Shown: positions 17,754 through 29,048, counted from the first letter of the stretch. The stretch is 64,000 nt of DNA from Pseudomonas sp. KUIN-1 (GCF_009176725.1 NZ_AP020337.1:1550001-1614000), one strand, 5' to 3'. The notes: generated by a model from the letters alone, not told the origin. Made by a program: numbers and translations.

Positions 17754-18947
17754 TTACTTGCTCAGGAATGCGCGGATACGTTCGGCCGCTTCGATGCATT
17801 CGGCCAACGGGGCCACGAGCGCAAGACGCACCCGGCCTGCGCCAGGGTTGACGCCATCCACTTCGCGGGAAAGGTACGAGCCCGGTACTGCAGTGACGTG
17901 CTGATCGACGAACAGATCGCGGCAAAATGCAGCGTCATCGGTACCGACGTTCGGCCACAGGTAAAAGCCGCCGTCCGGGCGTTGAACGTCGAGCACCGGG
18001 GTCAGGATGTCGAGCACCGCAGCGAACTTTTCCCGGTACAGATCACGGTTGGCGCGTACGTGCTCCTCATCATTCCAGGCGGCGATGCTGGCCAGTTGAG
18101 TCTGAACCGGCATGGCGCAGCCGTGATAGGTGCGATACAGCAGGAAGGCCTTGAGGATCTGGGCGTCACCCGCCACAAAACCTGAGCGCAGGCCCGGCAG
18201 ATTGGAACGCTTGGACAGGCTGTGGAAGACCACGCAGCGTTTGAAATCCTCGCGGCCCAGCTCGACGCAGGCGCTGAGCAGGCCCGGTGGCGGAGTCTGC
18301 TCATCGAAGTACAGCTCGCTGTAGCACTCGTCCGCAGCAATGACAAAGTCATGTTCGTCGGCCAGGGCGATGAGCTTTTTCAGGGTTTCAACCGGAATCA
18401 GTGCCCCGGTCGGGTTGCCTGGTGAGCACAGAAAGAGGATCTGGCAACGCTTCCAGATGTCCGGGCTGACGGCATCGAAATCGGGATTGAACCCGTTATC
18501 GCTCAGGCATGGCAGGTAGTGCGGTTGGGCTCCGGCCAGAAACGCGGCGCCTTCATAGATCTGGTAAAACGGATTCGGGCTGATCACCAGGCCGTCATCA
18601 CTGCGATTGACTACGGTCTGGGTGAAGGCGAACAGCGCTTCGCGCGTGCCGTTGACCGGTAATACATTGCGCGCCGGATCGAGCCAGCCCTGTGGCACGC
18701 CGAATCGACGGCTGCACCAGCCGGCAATGGCTTCGCGCAGCGCAGGAATACCCAGCGTGGTCGGGTAAACCGCCATCTGATCGAGGTTGTCTGCCAGTGC
18801 TTTGGCAACGAAATCGGGAGAGCGGTGCTTCGGTTCGCCGATGGACAGTGCTACCGGACGCTTTTCCGGGTTGGGTGTCACGCCGGCCAGCAAGGCGCGC
18901 AGCTTCTCGAAAGGGTAAGGCTGAAGCAGTTGCATGGCGTTATTCAT
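17754..18947 (-). CDS. dapC: Succinyldiaminopimelate aminotransferase DapC
   Basis: DapC is a PLP enzyme that transaminates N-succinyl-2-amino-6-oxopimelate to N-succinyl-LL-diaminopimelate, between DapD and DapE. The 397-residue class I aminotransferase shows the YPTTLGIPALREAIAGW region, the CSPGNPTGALIP cofactor loop and the PLP lysine in FHSLSKRSNLPG. GAGGA about 9 bases upstream supports the ATG at 18947. It lies just downstream of glnD on the same strand, about 50 bases from the glnD stop, as in other Pseudomonas. Confidence 0.93.
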   Translation of the reverse strand: MNNAMQLLQPYPFEKLRALLAGVTPNPEKRPVALSIGEPKHRSPDFVAKALADNLDQMAVYPTTLGIPALREAIAGWCSRRFGVPQGWLDPARNVLPVNGTREALFAFTQTVVNRSDDGLVISPNPFYQIYEGAAFLAGAQPHYLPCLSDNGFNPDFDAVSPDIWKRCQILFLCSPGNPTGALIPVETLKKLIALADEHDFVIAADECYSELYFDEQTPPPGLLSACVELGREDFKRCVVFHSLSKRSNLPGLRSGFVAGDAQILKAFLLYRTYHGCAMPVQTQLASIAAWNDEEHVRANRDLYREKFAAVLDILTPVLDVQRPDGGFYLWPNVGTDDAAFCRDLFVDQHVTAVPGSYLSREVDGVNPGAGRVRLALVAPLAECIEAAERIRAFLSK

Positions 18948-18998
18948 GGAACGTGTTCCTCAATGAGCTGCGTTGAGTCGATTCGTATGGCCAAGTAT

Positions 18999-21695
18999 TC
19001 ATATGCTGATCCGCAAATCGTTGCCCGGCTCTGAGTTGACGCTCAGTTGCTTGACGATCGCATCCTGCAACTGGCGGCACAGTTGTGGATCGGACAGCGG
19101 GTGATTGTTGGCGTCGGTGATGAAGAACACGTCTTCCACGCGCTCGCCCAGCGTTGCAATCTTGGCGTTCTGCAGGGACAGGTCGAACTCCAGGAAGATC
19201 TTGCCGATGCGCGCCAGCAGGCCTGGACGGTCCGGTGCCAGCAACTCGAGTACCGTCACCGGACGCTGGGCGTCGTTATGAATGGTGACTTGCGGTGCGA
19301 AGGCAAAGTGCTTGAGCTGACGTGGCACGCGGCGCTTGATGATTGTCGGGTAATCATCCGGGTTGCGCAGGGCTTCGGTCAGGCCTTCGCGGATGTCCTG
19401 AATGCGCTCCGGGTTGTTGCCGATCGAACCGCCCTCATGGTCGAGGACGATGTAGGTGTCGAGTGTGAATTTGCTGCTGGAAGTAATAATGCGTGCGTCG
19501 TGAATGTTCAGGTTCAGCTGGTCCATCGCCGCCACGGTAACCGCGAAGAAGTCATGCTGATCCGGGGCGTAAATGAAGATCTGCGTGCCGCCCTCGAATT
19601 CACGCTGCGTGGTTTCCTTGATCAGCACCAGCGGACCGCCGTCGGCTGGTTGCTGCAGAATCGCATCGCTATGCCAGGCCACGTCGCCGGCGGTGTGGCG
19701 CAGGAAGTAATCATCGCCCAGTGCTGACCAGAGTTGCTCGACGTCATCAGGATCGGTGCCGTTGCGTACCAGAATATCCAGTGCGGCAGTCTGTGTGCGG
19801 CGAATCTGTTCTTCGCGGTCGACCGGGTTTTCCAGGCCGCGGCGCAAGGCCCGCTTGGTCTCGGTGTACAGCTGACGCAACAGGCTGGCGCGCCATGAGT
19901 TCCAGAGCGTCGGATTGGTCGCGTTGATGTCGGCGACGGTCAGCACATACAGATAATCCAGATGCACTTCGTCGCCCACGAACTGGGCAAAGTCGTGGAT
20001 GACCTGCGGATCGGAAAGGTCCTTGCGCTGGGCGGTGGTCGACATCACCAGGTGGTTGCTCACCAGCCAGACAATAAGCCGGGTGTCCCAGGCAGGCAGA
20101 TGATGGCGCGCACCGAACGCCTGCGCATCGATGGCGCCCAGCTCCGAGTGATCACCGCCACGACCCTTGCCGATGTCGTGATAAAGCCCGGCCAGGTAGA
20201 TCAGCTCCGGCTTGGGCAGGCGGCCCATGATCTTGCTGGCCAGCGGAAATTTCTCGGACACTTCGGTGTATTGCAGCTTGCGCAGGTGCTTGATCAGATT
20301 CAGCGTGTGCGCATCGACGGTATAGATGTGAAACAGGTCATGCTGCATCTGACCGACGATATGGCCGAACTCCGGCAGGTACAGGCCGAGAATGCCGTAG
20401 CGGTTCATCCGCCGCAGGTTGCGATGAATGCCTATTTCGCACTTGAACAACTCGATGAACAGGCTGGTGTTGCGAATATCGTTGCGGAACTCGTCGTTGA
20501 TCAGGTGCCGATGTTCACGCAGCAAGCGAATGGTGTCGGCACGTACACCCTTTATTTCCGGATGCTGGGCCATGAGCACGAAGATTTCGATCATGGCAAA
20601 CGGGGTGCGCTTGAAGACGTTCGGGTGGGTGGCTTCTATATAGCCATCGTGCAGCTGAAAGCGTGAATTGATCGGCTGTGGTGTGCCGCTGTCGTCGGAA
20701 AGAATCACTTCTTCGAAATGCTGGATGATCAGATCGCTGAGTTCGGCGATGCTCATGACCACCCGGTAGTACTTCTGCATGAAGCGCTCTATGGCCAGCT
20801 TGGCATCATTGTCTTCATAGCCCAGCAACCCGGCGATGCGTACCTGATAATCGAACAGAAGCCGGTCCTCGGAGCGTCCGGCCAGCATGTGCAGCGCGTA
20901 ACGCACTTTCCACAAAAACTCTTGGGAGGAGGCGAGCAGGGCGTTTTCGCTGCCCAGCAGGAAGCCTTCGCCTGCCAGTGCGTGCAGGTTCAGCGTGCCG
21001 TACTGACGCCGCGCGACCCAGAGGATGGTCTGAATATCGCGCAGGCCACCCGGAGAGCCCTTGACGTTGGGTTCCAGGTTGTATTCGGTGTCGTTGTACT
21101 TGTGGTGGCGTTTTTTCTGTTCCGCGTGTTTGGCGAGGAAAAACTCCTTGCTCGGCCACATATGCTCGGTGCTGGTGACCTCCAGCATGCGCTGGCGCAG
21201 GTGTTCGGGGCCGGCGATGGTGCGACTTTCCATCAGATTGGTGATCACGGTCAGGTCGGCGCGGCCTTCCTGTGCGCACTCGTTGACCGAGCGTACGCTT
21301 TGTCCGACTTCCAGGCCGATGTCCCACAGCAGGGTCAGAAACCGCTCGATAGGCTCGCGGAAAACTTCGTGGTCATCGCTGTCCAGCAGGATCAGCAGAT
21401 CGATGTCCGAGTAAGGATGCAGCTCGCCGCGCCCGTAGCCACCCACTGCCAGAAGCGCGATATCGGCGTCTTCACTCCATTCGAACTGATCCCAGGCCTT
21501 TTGCAGGATGTTATCGACAAACCATGCCCGGTCCTCGATCAGTCGTCGAATGTCACGGCCCGACCTGAAGCGCTCATCAAGGACGTCTCTCGCTCGGCGG
21601 ATGGCCTTCTTGAACGCAGCGATGGGGCTGGCTTTCAAGGCCAGTTCGGCCTGGAACTGGCCTCGATCGAACAAGTCTGGATCTACTTGCGGCAT
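18999..21695 (-). CDS. glnD: PII uridylyltransferase/uridylyl-removing enzyme GlnD
   Basis: GlnD senses glutamine and adds or removes UMP on PII (GlnB/GlnK), setting glutamine synthetase and NtrC activity. The 898-residue protein has the four expected parts. The nucleotidyltransferase site is [17 protein letters not shown] (about residues 86-102), and the HD phosphohydrolase shows [17 protein letters not shown] (about residue 505). Two C-terminal ACT domains follow, with [16 protein letters not shown] in the second. Its length matches the family. It lies between map and dapC on the minus strand. Confidence 0.97.
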   Translation of the reverse strand: MPQVDPDLFDRGQFQAELALKASPIAAFKKAIRRARDVLDERFRSGRDIRRLIEDRAWFVDNILQKAWDQFEWSEDADIALLAVGGYGRGELHPYSDIDLLILLDSDDHEVFREPIERFLTLLWDIGLEVGQSVRSVNECAQEGRADLTVITNLMESRTIAGPEHLRQRMLEVTSTEHMWPSKEFFLAKHAEQKKRHHKYNDTEYNLEPNVKGSPGGLRDIQTILWVARRQYGTLNLHALAGEGFLLGSENALLASSQEFLWKVRYALHMLAGRSEDRLLFDYQVRIAGLLGYEDNDAKLAIERFMQKYYRVVMSIAELSDLIIQHFEEVILSDDSGTPQPINSRFQLHDGYIEATHPNVFKRTPFAMIEIFVLMAQHPEIKGVRADTIRLLREHRHLINDEFRNDIRNTSLFIELFKCEIGIHRNLRRMNRYGILGLYLPEFGHIVGQMQHDLFHIYTVDAHTLNLIKHLRKLQYTEVSEKFPLASKIMGRLPKPELIYLAGLYHDIGKGRGGDHSELGAIDAQAFGARHHLPAWDTRLIVWLVSNHLVMSTTAQRKDLSDPQVIHDFAQFVGDEVHLDYLYVLTVADINATNPTLWNSWRASLLRQLYTETKRALRRGLENPVDREEQIRRTQTAALDILVRNGTDPDDVEQLWSALGDDYFLRHTAGDVAWHSDAILQQPADGGPLVLIKETTQREFEGGTQIFIYAPDQHDFFAVTVAAMDQLNLNIHDARIITSSSKFTLDTYIVLDHEGGSIGNNPERIQDIREGLTEALRNPDDYPTIIKRRVPRQLKHFAFAPQVTIHNDAQRPVTVLELLAPDRPGLLARIGKIFLEFDLSLQNAKIATLGERVEDVFFITDANNHPLSDPQLCRQLQDAIVKQLSVNSEPGNDLRISI

Positions 21696-21760
21696 TGAGC
21701 AGTATTCCTCGTGTCGGGCTGTGCAAGTGACGGGCGGGCGTTCAGCCGGGCATGATCGGG

Positions 21761-22543
21761 TCAGGGAGCCTTTTGGGCAATGGTGTCATCGCTGCGCAAG
21801 GTGAAGATTTCGTAACCGTCAGCGGTCACCAGCAGCGTGTGCTCCCATTGCGCCGAGAGCTTGCGGTCCTTGGTGATCGCCGTCCAGCCATCGCCGAGAA
21901 TCTTGGTTTCAGGGCGACCCTGGTTGATCATCGGTTCGATGGTGAAGGTCATGCCTTCCTGCAACTCGATACCGGTTCCGGCCTCGCCAAAGTGCATCAC
22001 CTGCGGCTCTTCATGAAACACCTTGCCGATGCCATGGCCGCAGAACTCACGAACCACGGAGAAGCCGTTCTTTTCAGCGTGTTTCTGGATGACGGCACCG
22101 ATGTCACCCAGGCGAGTGCCGGGTTTGACGATTTCGATGGCCTTGTACAGGCACTCCTGAGTTACCTTCGACAGGCGCTCGGCCCATACCGGAACGGTGC
22201 CGACATGGAACATCCTGCTGGTGTCGCCATGGTAGCCGTCCTTGATGACGGTAACGTCGATGTTCAGCGAGTCACCGTCCTTCAGCTTCTTGTCGCTCGG
22301 GATACCGTGGCAGACCACCTGGTTGATCGAGGTGCAGATCGATTTGGGAAAGCCCTTGTAGTTCAGCGGGGCCGGGATCGCCTTCTGTTCGTTGACAATA
22401 TAGTCATGGCAAAGGCGGTCCAGCTCTTCGGTGGTCACACCGGGCTTGACGTGCGGCGCTATCATTTCCAGAACATCGGCGGCCAGGCGACCGGCGATGC
22501 GCATCTTTTCGATGTCTTCCGGGGTTTTGAGGGTGATGGTCAT
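21761..22543 (-). CDS. map: Type I methionine aminopeptidase
   Basis: Map removes the initiator methionine from new proteins. The 260-residue protein shows the five metal ligands of the pita-bread fold: aspartates in LNIDVTVI and GDTSRM, the histidine in [10 protein letters not shown], and glutamates in TIEPMI and the C-terminal QWEHT. The HGIPS histidine of the active site is also present. It is divergent from rpsB, with about 310 bases between the two start codons, the same arrangement as in E. coli. Confidence 0.96.
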   Translation of the reverse strand: MTITLKTPEDIEKMRIAGRLAADVLEMIAPHVKPGVTTEELDRLCHDYIVNEQKAIPAPLNYKGFPKSICTSINQVVCHGIPSDKKLKDGDSLNIDVTVIKDGYHGDTSRMFHVGTVPVWAERLSKVTQECLYKAIEIVKPGTRLGDIGAVIQKHAEKNGFSVVREFCGHGIGKVFHEEPQVMHFGEAGTGIELQEGMTFTIEPMINQGRPETKILGDGWTAITKDRKLSAQWEHTLLVTADGYEIFTLRSDDTIAQKAP

Positions 22544-22705
22544 ACGAATTCTCTCGGCGTGGCAGGCACGCGGTGGGTGCGCAAAGGCGCAATTCTATCA
22601 GACCACCGGTGCCGGGTAATCATCGCTTCCTTCTATAGGCCGTCCATGCAACTGCAAAGTCACCGCAAAACAAGCACTTGATGGGAGTTCCGTTCTCTTC
22701 CCTTT

Positions 22706-22718
22706 TATGATATAAAAT
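22706..22718 (+). promoter_or_regulatory. rpsB: Candidate rpsB promoter -10 region
   Basis: Overlapping AT-rich hexamers (TATGAT, TATAAA) are followed by a GCGCC start region. Together they form the only strong -10-like region between map and rpsB, about 145 bases before the rpsB start, which leaves room for a structured leader. No convincing -35 is visible. Confidence 0.5.
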
Positions 22719-22734
22719 GCGCCGCTTTCCAAGG

Positions 22735-22856
22735 TCCGTCCTTGAAGCACAAACCCACACACGTGTCGACACGATGACCTGGGTGCCCTTGGCAGATGCC
22801 ATTGGTTGGTCATTGGGATACGTGGAGGCCTAACCCGACTTATCAAGGAACTATTT
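22735..22856 (+). ncRNA. Structured rpsB 5' leader (S2 autoregulatory/t44-type)
   Basis: The leader between the promoter and rpsB can fold. ATGACC (22774-22779) pairs with GGTCAT (22808-22813), enclosing a GGCA/TGCC mini-hairpin at 22791-22800, and a GGAGGCC segment follows before the AAGGA ribosome-binding site. In gammaproteobacteria the map-rpsB gap encodes the t44/S2 leader, through which ribosomal protein S2 represses its own operon. Position and foldability support the same here; the exact family match is inference. Confidence 0.6.
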
Positions 22857-23600
22857 ATGTCCCAAGTCAATATGCGCGATATGCTGAAGGCTGGTTGCCA
22901 CTTCGGCCACCAGACCCGTTACTGGAATCCGAAAATGGGTAAATACATTTTCGGCGCGCGTAACAAGATTCACATCATCAACCTTGAAAAAACCCTGCCT
23001 ATGTTCAACGAAGCGCTGACTTTCGTTGAGCGCCTGGCTTCGGGCAAAAACAAGATTCTGTTCGTCGGCACCAAGCGTTCCGCTGGCAAGATCGTTGCTG
23101 AAGAAGCAGCACGTTGCGGTTCGCCGTACGTCGACCATCGCTGGTTGGGCGGCATGCTGACCAACTTCAAGACCATCCGTCAGTCGATCAAGCGTCTGCG
23201 CGAGCTGGAAGTACAGGCTGAAGACGGTACTTTCGCCAAGCTGACCAAGAAAGAAGCCCTGATGCGTACCCGTGATCTGGAAAAACTGGATCGCAGCCTG
23301 GGTGGTATCAAGGACATGGGCGGTCTGCCGGACGCTCTGTTCGTTATCGACGTTGATCACGAGCGCATCGCGATCACCGAAGCCAACAAGCTGGGCATCC
23401 CGGTTATCGGCGTCGTCGATACCAACAGCAGCCCGGAAGGCGTTGACTACATCATCCCTGGCAACGATGACGCAATCCGCGCCATCCAGCTGTACATGGG
23501 TTCGATGGCTGATGCTGTTATCCGTGGTCGTAACAATGTTGCTGGCGGCACCGACGTCTTTGTCGAAGAAGCTCCAGCTGCAGCTGCTGTAGAAGGCTGA
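22857..23600 (+). CDS. rpsB: 30S ribosomal protein S2
   Basis: S2 binds late to the 30S head/body junction and is needed for S1 binding and initiation. The 247-residue product has the classic start [20 protein letters not shown] and the [10 protein letters not shown] and GVVDTN segments. AAGGA at 22846-22850 supports the ATG at 22857 over the in-frame start at 22806. It is the first gene of the long plus-strand block and is followed by a hairpin and tsf. Confidence 0.98.
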   Translation: MSQVNMRDMLKAGCHFGHQTRYWNPKMGKYIFGARNKIHIINLEKTLPMFNEALTFVERLASGKNKILFVGTKRSAGKIVAEEAARCGSPYVDHRWLGGMLTNFKTIRQSIKRLRELEVQAEDGTFAKLTKKEALMRTRDLEKLDRSLGGIKDMGGLPDALFVIDVDHERIAITEANKLGIPVIGVVDTNSSPEGVDYIIPGNDDAIRAIQLYMGSMADAVIRGRNNVAGGTDVFVEEAPAAAAVEG

Positions 23601-23631
23601 GTACAAACGCCTGGCGTTTACTCAGTACGCG

Positions 23632-23655
23632 AAAAGGGGGCTTAGCCCCCTTTTT
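23632..23655 (+). terminator. Terminator/attenuator between rpsB and tsf
   Basis: AAAAGGGGG pairs with CCCCCTTTT around CTTAG, and the 3' arm ends in a run of five T residues. It can terminate most rpsB transcripts, with read-through feeding tsf, as is usual for this gene pair. Confidence 0.8.
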
Positions 23656-23790
23656 GCCACCTAGGAAATGATTTGTCGGTCTGTAGCCATGACCTCGCTG
23701 TCATGTGTTGCTGCCACCCTGATTTTTCAAGAATTGCACGCCCGGCCTGTCGGGTGGAATGGTTGAAGACCTATCCAAGAGGATTTTGAA

Positions 23791-24654
23791 ATGGCAGAGA
23801 TTACTGCAGCGTTGGTCAAAGAACTGCGCGAGCGTACCGGCGAAGGCATGATGGATTGCAAAAAGGCCTTGACCAAGGCTGGCGGCGACATCGAAAAAGC
23901 AATCGACGACATGCGTGCTTCCGGCGCCATCAAGGCCGCCAAGAAAGCAGGCAACGTGGCTGCTGAAGGCGCTATCGCCATCAAGGACGACGGCAAGGCT
24001 GCTGTCATCATCGAAGTCAACTCGCAGACCGACTTCCTGGCCCTGCAGGACGACTTCAAGGCTTTCGTTGCTGCAAGCGTCGAAAAAGCCTTCGCTGACA
24101 AGCTGACTGATGTCGCTCCGTTGATCGAAGCTCAGGAAGCTGCACGTCTGGTACTGGTCGGCAAGGTTGGCGAAAACGTCAACATCCGTCGCTTGAAGCG
24201 TATCGAAGGTGACGTCGTAGGTACTTACCTGCACGGCAACAAGATCGGCGTGGTTGTTACCCTTAAAGGTGGCGACGTCGAGCTGGCCAAGGATATCGCC
24301 ATGCACGTCGCGGCAAGCAACCCAGAGTTCCTGTTCCCTTCGGAAGTTTCTGCCGAAGCGATCGAGCGCGAGAAGAATGTCTTCCTGCAACTGAACGAAG
24401 ACAAGATCAAAGGCAAGCCAGCTGAAATCGTTGAAAAAATGGTTGGCGGTCGTATCACCAAGTTCCTGGCAGAAGCCAGCCTGGTTGAGCAAGCCTTCGT
24501 CAAGAACCCGGAAGTCAAGGTCGGTGATCTGGCCAAGAAAGCCGGCGCTGAAATCGTTTCCTTCACCTACTTCAAAGTAGGCGACGGCATCGAGAAGCCA
24601 GTTGATAACTTCGCTGACGAAGTGGCTGCTCAACTGGCTGCCGCCAAGCAGTAA
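23791..24654 (+). CDS. tsf: Elongation factor Ts
   Basis: EF-Ts exchanges GDP for GTP on EF-Tu. The 287-residue protein shows the N-terminal UBA-like segment LVKELRERTGEGMMDCKKAL and the core TDFLALQDDFKAF motif that disrupts the Mg-GDP site of EF-Tu. AGAGGA precedes the ATG with correct spacing. Codon use is strongly biased, as expected for a highly expressed gene. Confidence 0.98.
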   Translation: MAEITAALVKELRERTGEGMMDCKKALTKAGGDIEKAIDDMRASGAIKAAKKAGNVAAEGAIAIKDDGKAAVIIEVNSQTDFLALQDDFKAFVAASVEKAFADKLTDVAPLIEAQEAARLVLVGKVGENVNIRRLKRIEGDVVGTYLHGNKIGVVVTLKGGDVELAKDIAMHVAASNPEFLFPSEVSAEAIEREKNVFLQLNEDKIKGKPAEIVEKMVGGRITKFLAEASLVEQAFVKNPEVKVGDLAKKAGAEIVSFTYFKVGDGIEKPVDNFADEVAAQLAAAKQ

Positions 24655-24677
24655 GACGGTTTTTCAACTGTCGCCCC

Positions 24678-24711
24678 AAAGAGGCTGCCCGCTCACGCGT
24701 GCGGCCTCTTT
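24678..24711 (+). terminator. Hairpin terminator after tsf
   Basis: AAAGAGGC pairs with GCCTCTTT (8 bp) around an 18-base loop that can pair further. T residues at the end of the 3' arm give a short U-tract. It separates the rpsB-tsf unit from pyrH. Confidence 0.65.
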
Positions 24712-24859
24712 GTCGAAAGGGAAAAGGAAATTTTCCTTGGAGATTGTGCTCACAAGGCTGCATTCTCCCGACGCGCGCAAAGCGTCAAGCTAAAGTAAGC
24801 GCAGGCTTGAAATAGCCCGCACAGATTTTTTTCAGAAAACGCCGCAGGAGAGATTCGCA

Positions 24860-25600
24860 ATGGCTCAGCAGGGCAGTGGTTATCAGGCTCGCTATAAACG
24901 CATTCTACTCAAGCTTAGCGGTGAGGCCCTCATGGGCTCGGAAGAGTTCGGCATCGACCCGAAGGTGCTGGATCGCATGGCGCTGGAAGTCGGCCAGCTG
25001 GTCGGTATCGGCGTTCAGGTCGGTCTGGTGATTGGCGGCGGCAACCTGTTCCGTGGCGCGGCCTTGAGTGCTGCGGGCATGGATCGGGTGACAGGCGATC
25101 ACATGGGCATGCTGGCCACTGTGATGAACGCCCTGGCAATGCGCGATGCGCTGGAGCGCGCTAATATCACTGCCATCGTGATGTCGGCCATTTCCATGGT
25201 GGGTGTGACCGATCATTATGATCGCCGTAAGGCCATGCGCCATCTCAGCGCCAAGGAAGTGGTGATTTTTGCCGCCGGCACCGGTAATCCGTTCTTTACC
25301 ACCGATTCGGCTGCCTGCCTGCGCGCGATCGAGATCGACGCCGATGTAGTGCTCAAGGCCACCAAGGTGGATGGTGTGTACACCGCAGATCCGTTCAAGG
25401 ACCCGAATGCCGAGAAGTTCGATCATCTGACCTACGATGAAGTGCTGGATCGCAAGCTGGGTGTGATGGATCTGACCGCAATCTGCCTGTGTCGCGATCA
25501 CAAGATGCCATTGCGCGTCTTCAACATGAACAAGCCGGGTGCCCTTCTGAATATCGTCCATGGTGGCGCTGAAGGGACCCTGATCGAGGAAGCACAATAA
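24860..25600 (+). CDS. pyrH: UMP kinase PyrH
   Basis: PyrH phosphorylates UMP to UDP and is regulated by GTP and UTP. The 246-residue amino-acid-kinase-fold protein shows the [12 protein letters not shown] phosphate loop, GGGNLFRG and the [11 protein letters not shown] and [10 protein letters not shown] segments. CAGGAGA lies 10 bases before the ATG. The stop overlaps the frr start by one base (TAATG). Confidence 0.97.
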
Positions 25601-26157
25601 TGATCAACGAAATCAAGAAAGATGCTCAGACCCGTATGCAGAAGAGTCTGGAGTCGCTGACCCATGCCTTCACCCGTATCCGTACCGGCAAGGCGCATCC
25701 GAGCATCCTGGGTGGTGTGATGGTTCCTTACTACGGCGCCGATACCCCGCTGAGCCAGGTGGCCAACGTGACCGTCAAGGACTCGCGTACCCTTCAGGTC
25801 GTGGCGTTCGAGCGCAACATGCTCGCTGCTGTCGACAAGGCCATCCAGAGCTCCGGTCTGGGCTTCAATCCGACCAACCTGGGTGAGTTGCTGCTGATCT
25901 CCATGCCGGCGCTGACCGAAGAAACCCGCAAGGGCTTCACCAAGCAGGCGCGCGATGCTGCAGAAGATGCCCGTGTGGCCGTCCGTAACATCCGCCGTGA
26001 CGCCTTGAGCCAGTTGAAAGACCTGGTCAAGGAGAAGGAAATCAGCGAAGACGAAGAGCGTCGTGCGGCTGACGACGTACAGAAGCTGACTGACAAGTTC
26101 GTGGCGGAAATCGAAGTTGCGGTCAAGCAGAAAGAAGCCGATCTGATGGCTGTTTAA
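25600..26157 (+). CDS. frr: Ribosome recycling factor
   Basis: RRF splits post-termination ribosomes with EF-G. The 185-residue protein has the standard length and landmarks: [10 protein letters not shown] in the first third and the central P-LTEE-R motif. The long helices that mimic a tRNA shape are visible as charged repeats at both ends. Its start is coupled to pyrH. Confidence 0.98.
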
Positions 26158-26173
26158 GGTTTCGGACGCTTTC

Positions 26174-26929
26174 ATGGAAAAGATAAAACCGGCCGTGCCG
26201 TCTTCGGTGCCGCGCCATGTTGCGATTATCATGGATGGTAATAATCGCTGGGCCAAGAAGCGCCTGCTGCCAGGCGTTGCAGGCCATAAGGCCGGCGTCG
26301 ATGCCGTGCGGGCCGTTATCGAGGTCTGCGCCGAAGCGCGGGTCGAAGTGCTGACACTGTTCGCGTTCTCCAGTGAAAACTGGCAGCGCCCGGCCGAAGA
26401 GGTGGGTGCGTTGATGGAGCTGTTTTTCACGGCGCTGCGCCGTGAAACCAAGCGCCTGAACGAAAACGAGATCAGCCTGCGAATTATCGGCGACCGCTCA
26501 CGCTTTCATCCTGAGCTTCAGGCTGCCATGCGCGAGGCGGAAGTGCGCACCTCCGGCAACAGCCGTTTCGTGCTGCAGATCGCTGCCAACTACGGTGGGC
26601 AGTGGGACATCGCGCAGGCTGCCCAGCGGCTGGCGCGTGAGGTTCAGGCCGGGCACTTGCAGCCGGAGGACATTACTCCTCAGTTGTTGCAGACCTGCCT
26701 GGCCACCGGCGACCTGCCGTTGCCGGATCTGTGCATCCGCACCGGCGGCGAACACCGCATCAGCAATTTTCTGCTTTGGCAGCTGGCCTACGCCGAGCTG
26801 TACTTCTCCGACCTGTTCTGGCCGGACTTCAAACACGATGCCATGCGCGCCGCGCTGGCAGATTTCGCTTCTCGCCAACGTCGCTTCGGTAAAACCAGCG
26901 AACAGGTAGAAGCTGGAGCCCGGGCTTAA
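26174..26929 (+). CDS. uppS: Undecaprenyl diphosphate synthase
   Basis: UppS (IspU) condenses eight isopentenyl units onto farnesyl diphosphate to make the C55 carrier for peptidoglycan and O-antigen. The 251-residue cis-prenyltransferase shows the catalytic aspartate in AIIMDGNNRWAKKR and the LTLFAFSSENW and RTGGEHRISNFLLWQ motifs. It ends in TAATG with the cdsA start, so the two are translationally coupled. Confidence 0.97.
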   Translation: MEKIKPAVPSSVPRHVAIIMDGNNRWAKKRLLPGVAGHKAGVDAVRAVIEVCAEARVEVLTLFAFSSENWQRPAEEVGALMELFFTALRRETKRLNENEISLRIIGDRSRFHPELQAAMREAEVRTSGNSRFVLQIAANYGGQWDIAQAAQRLAREVQAGHLQPEDITPQLLQTCLATGDLPLPDLCIRTGGEHRISNFLLWQLAYAELYFSDLFWPDFKHDAMRAALADFASRQRRFGKTSEQVEAGARA

Positions 26930-27744
26930 TGCTGAAACAACGGATCATCACGGCACTCATTCTGTTGCCGATCGCCTTGTGCGGGTTTTTCCTGCTGACC
27001 GGCATGTACTTCGCCCTGTTCATCGGGGTCGTCGTCGTTCTGGGTGCCTGGGAATGGGCGCGGCTCGCAGGTTTTGCCGCGCAGTCGATGCGTATCGGCT
27101 ATGCGGCTGTGGTCGCTGTTCTGCTTTTCCTCATGTACCTGCTGCCAGGGCTGGAGCCCTGGGTGCTGGTTGCTGCCGTCATCTGGTGGGGTGTGGCGAC
27201 CTTTCTGGTCCTTACCTATCCGGACTCCAGCAGTCACTGGGCAAGTGCAGCGTGCAAGCTGGTCATCGGCCTTCTGATTCTGCTGCCTGCATGGCAGGGT
27301 CTGGTCCTGATCAAGCAGTGGCCACTGGGTAACTGGTTGATTCTGTCGGTGATGGTGCTGGTCTGGGCCGCCGACATCGGCGCTTATTTTTCCGGCAAGG
27401 CTTTTGGCAAGCGCAAGCTGGCGCCCAAGGTGAGCCCTGGCAAGAGCTGGGAGGGCGTATATGGCGGTCTGGTGGTCAGTCTGGGCATCACCGCAGCAGT
27501 AGGTTTTTCCCGCGACTGGACGGTTGCGCAGTTCATCGCGGCGCTCTTTGGTGCGGCGGTGATCGTATTCATCTCGGTGATTGGCGACCTGACCGAAAGC
27601 ATGTTCAAGCGCCAGTCCGGGGTCAAGGACAGCAGCAATCTGCTGCCTGGACACGGCGGAGTACTGGACCGCATCGACAGCCTGACGGCGGCCATTCCGG
27701 TATTTGCCGTTCTGCTCTGGGCCGCTGACTGGGGTGTCATGTGA
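26929..27744 (+). CDS. cdsA: Phosphatidate cytidylyltransferase CdsA
   Basis: CdsA makes CDP-diacylglycerol from phosphatidate and CTP in the inner membrane. The 271-residue protein has about seven to eight hydrophobic helices and the C-terminal CDP-alcohol signature ([21 protein letters not shown], read in two parts), with the [10 protein letters not shown] loop before it. Its last codons overlap the GTG start of dxr by four bases. Confidence 0.97.
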   Translation: MLKQRIITALILLPIALCGFFLLTGMYFALFIGVVVVLGAWEWARLAGFAAQSMRIGYAAVVAVLLFLMYLLPGLEPWVLVAAVIWWGVATFLVLTYPDSSSHWASAACKLVIGLLILLPAWQGLVLIKQWPLGNWLILSVMVLVWAADIGAYFSGKAFGKRKLAPKVSPGKSWEGVYGGLVVSLGITAAVGFSRDWTVAQFIAALFGAAVIVFISVIGDLTESMFKRQSGVKDSSNLLPGHGGVLDRIDSLTAAIPVFAVLLWAADWGVM

Positions 27745-28931
27745 GTGGTCCGCAACAAATCACCATTCTGGGCGCAACCGGTTCCATAGGGCTGAGCACT
27801 CTGGATGTGGTCGCCCGTCATCCAGCGCTTTATCAAGTGTTCGCGCTCACCGGTTACAGTCGTCTGGATGAATTGCTGGCCTTGTGCATCAGGCACACAC
27901 CGCAGTACGCCGTAGTGCCGGATCAGGTGGTCGCTCGCAAACTGCAGGACGACCTGGCAGCGGCCGGGCTCGATACCCGGGTGCTGGTCGGCGAGGGCGG
28001 TCTGTGCGAAGTGGCCGCAGACCCTCGGGTCGATGCAGTCATGGCCGCCATTGTCGGGGCTGCCGGCTTGCGCCCGACCTTGGCTGCGGTAGAGGCGGGC
28101 AAGAAAGTATTGCTGGCCAACAAGGAAGCGCTGGTCATGTCCGGCGCCCTGTTCATGCAGGCTGTTCGGCAAAATGGCGCTGTGCTGTTGCCCATAGACA
28201 GCGAGCACAATGCGATCTTCCAGTGCCTGCCCGGCGATTTCGCTCGCGGGCTGGGTGCCGTTGGCGTCCGGCGGATCATGTTGACTGCCTCGGGCGGGCC
28301 GTTTCGCGAAACGCCGCTGGAGCAGTTGCAGAATGTCACGCCGGAGCAGGCCTGTGCCCATCCGGTCTGGTCGATGGGGCGCAAGATCTCCGTCGATTCG
28401 GCAACCATGATGAACAAGGGGCTTGAGCTGATCGAAGCCTGCTGGCTGTTCGATGCGCGGCCGGATCAGGTCGAGGTGGTCATTCACCCGCAAAGCGTGA
28501 TTCACTCGCTGGTCGATTATGTCGATGGCTCGGTGCTGGCTCAATTGGGCAATCCCGACATGCGTACGCCCATCGCCAATGCATTGGCATGGCCTGCGCG
28601 TGTAGACTCTGGCGTTGCGCCACTGGACCTGTTTCGTATCGGTCAGCTTGATTTTCAGGCGCCGGACGAGGAGCGATTCCCTTGCCTGCGGCTGGCCCGA
28701 CAGGCGGCAGAGGCTGGAGGCAGTGCACCTGCCATGCTCAACGCGGCCAATGAAGTGGCCGTCGCGGCATTCCTCGATGGGCGTATCCGCTACCTGGAAA
28801 TCGCCGGTATTATCGAAGAGGTTCTGGATCATGAGCCTGTCACCGCGGTCGAAGGGCTCGAAGCGGTGTTCGCCGCCGATGCAAAAGCGCGTTTGCTGGC
28901 GGGCCAATGGCTTGAAAGACACGGGCGATAG
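27741..28931 (+). CDS. dxr: 1-deoxy-D-xylulose 5-phosphate reductoisomerase
   Basis: Dxr (IspC) converts DXP to 2-C-methyl-D-erythritol 4-phosphate with NADPH in the MEP isoprenoid pathway. The 396-residue protein has the [13 protein letters not shown] nucleotide fold, [12 protein letters not shown], the metal site [10 protein letters not shown] and the flexible loop around [16 protein letters not shown]. The GTG start overlaps cdsA. ispD and ispF of the same pathway lie 20-24 kb downstream. Confidence 0.97.
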   Translation: MSGPQQITILGATGSIGLSTLDVVARHPALYQVFALTGYSRLDELLALCIRHTPQYAVVPDQVVARKLQDDLAAAGLDTRVLVGEGGLCEVAADPRVDAVMAAIVGAAGLRPTLAAVEAGKKVLLANKEALVMSGALFMQAVRQNGAVLLPIDSEHNAIFQCLPGDFARGLGAVGVRRIMLTASGGPFRETPLEQLQNVTPEQACAHPVWSMGRKISVDSATMMNKGLELIEACWLFDARPDQVEVVIHPQSVIHSLVDYVDGSVLAQLGNPDMRTPIANALAWPARVDSGVAPLDLFRIGQLDFQAPDEERFPCLRLARQAAEAGGSAPAMLNAANEVAVAAFLDGRIRYLEIAGIIEEVLDHEPVTAVEGLEAVFAADAKARLLAGQWLERHGR

Positions 28932-29048
28932 CGATCTGACAACCCGTCAGGATGTGAGTGAAAGGGTTGATGTGGTGCGTCAACGGCGGGCCTGGAGGCC
29001 TGCAATGATTAACACACTGGCCGACCAGTCGGTACCCGGAGAAGGCTG

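Noticed and set aside
17623..17760. hrp-box upstream of the metalloprotease gene
   Set aside because: No GGAACC with a correctly spaced CCAC is present on the coding strand, so type III regulation is not supported.
20718..21698. 326-codon plus-strand frame inside glnD
   Set aside because: Complete overlap with the nucleotidyltransferase part of GlnD; no family features.
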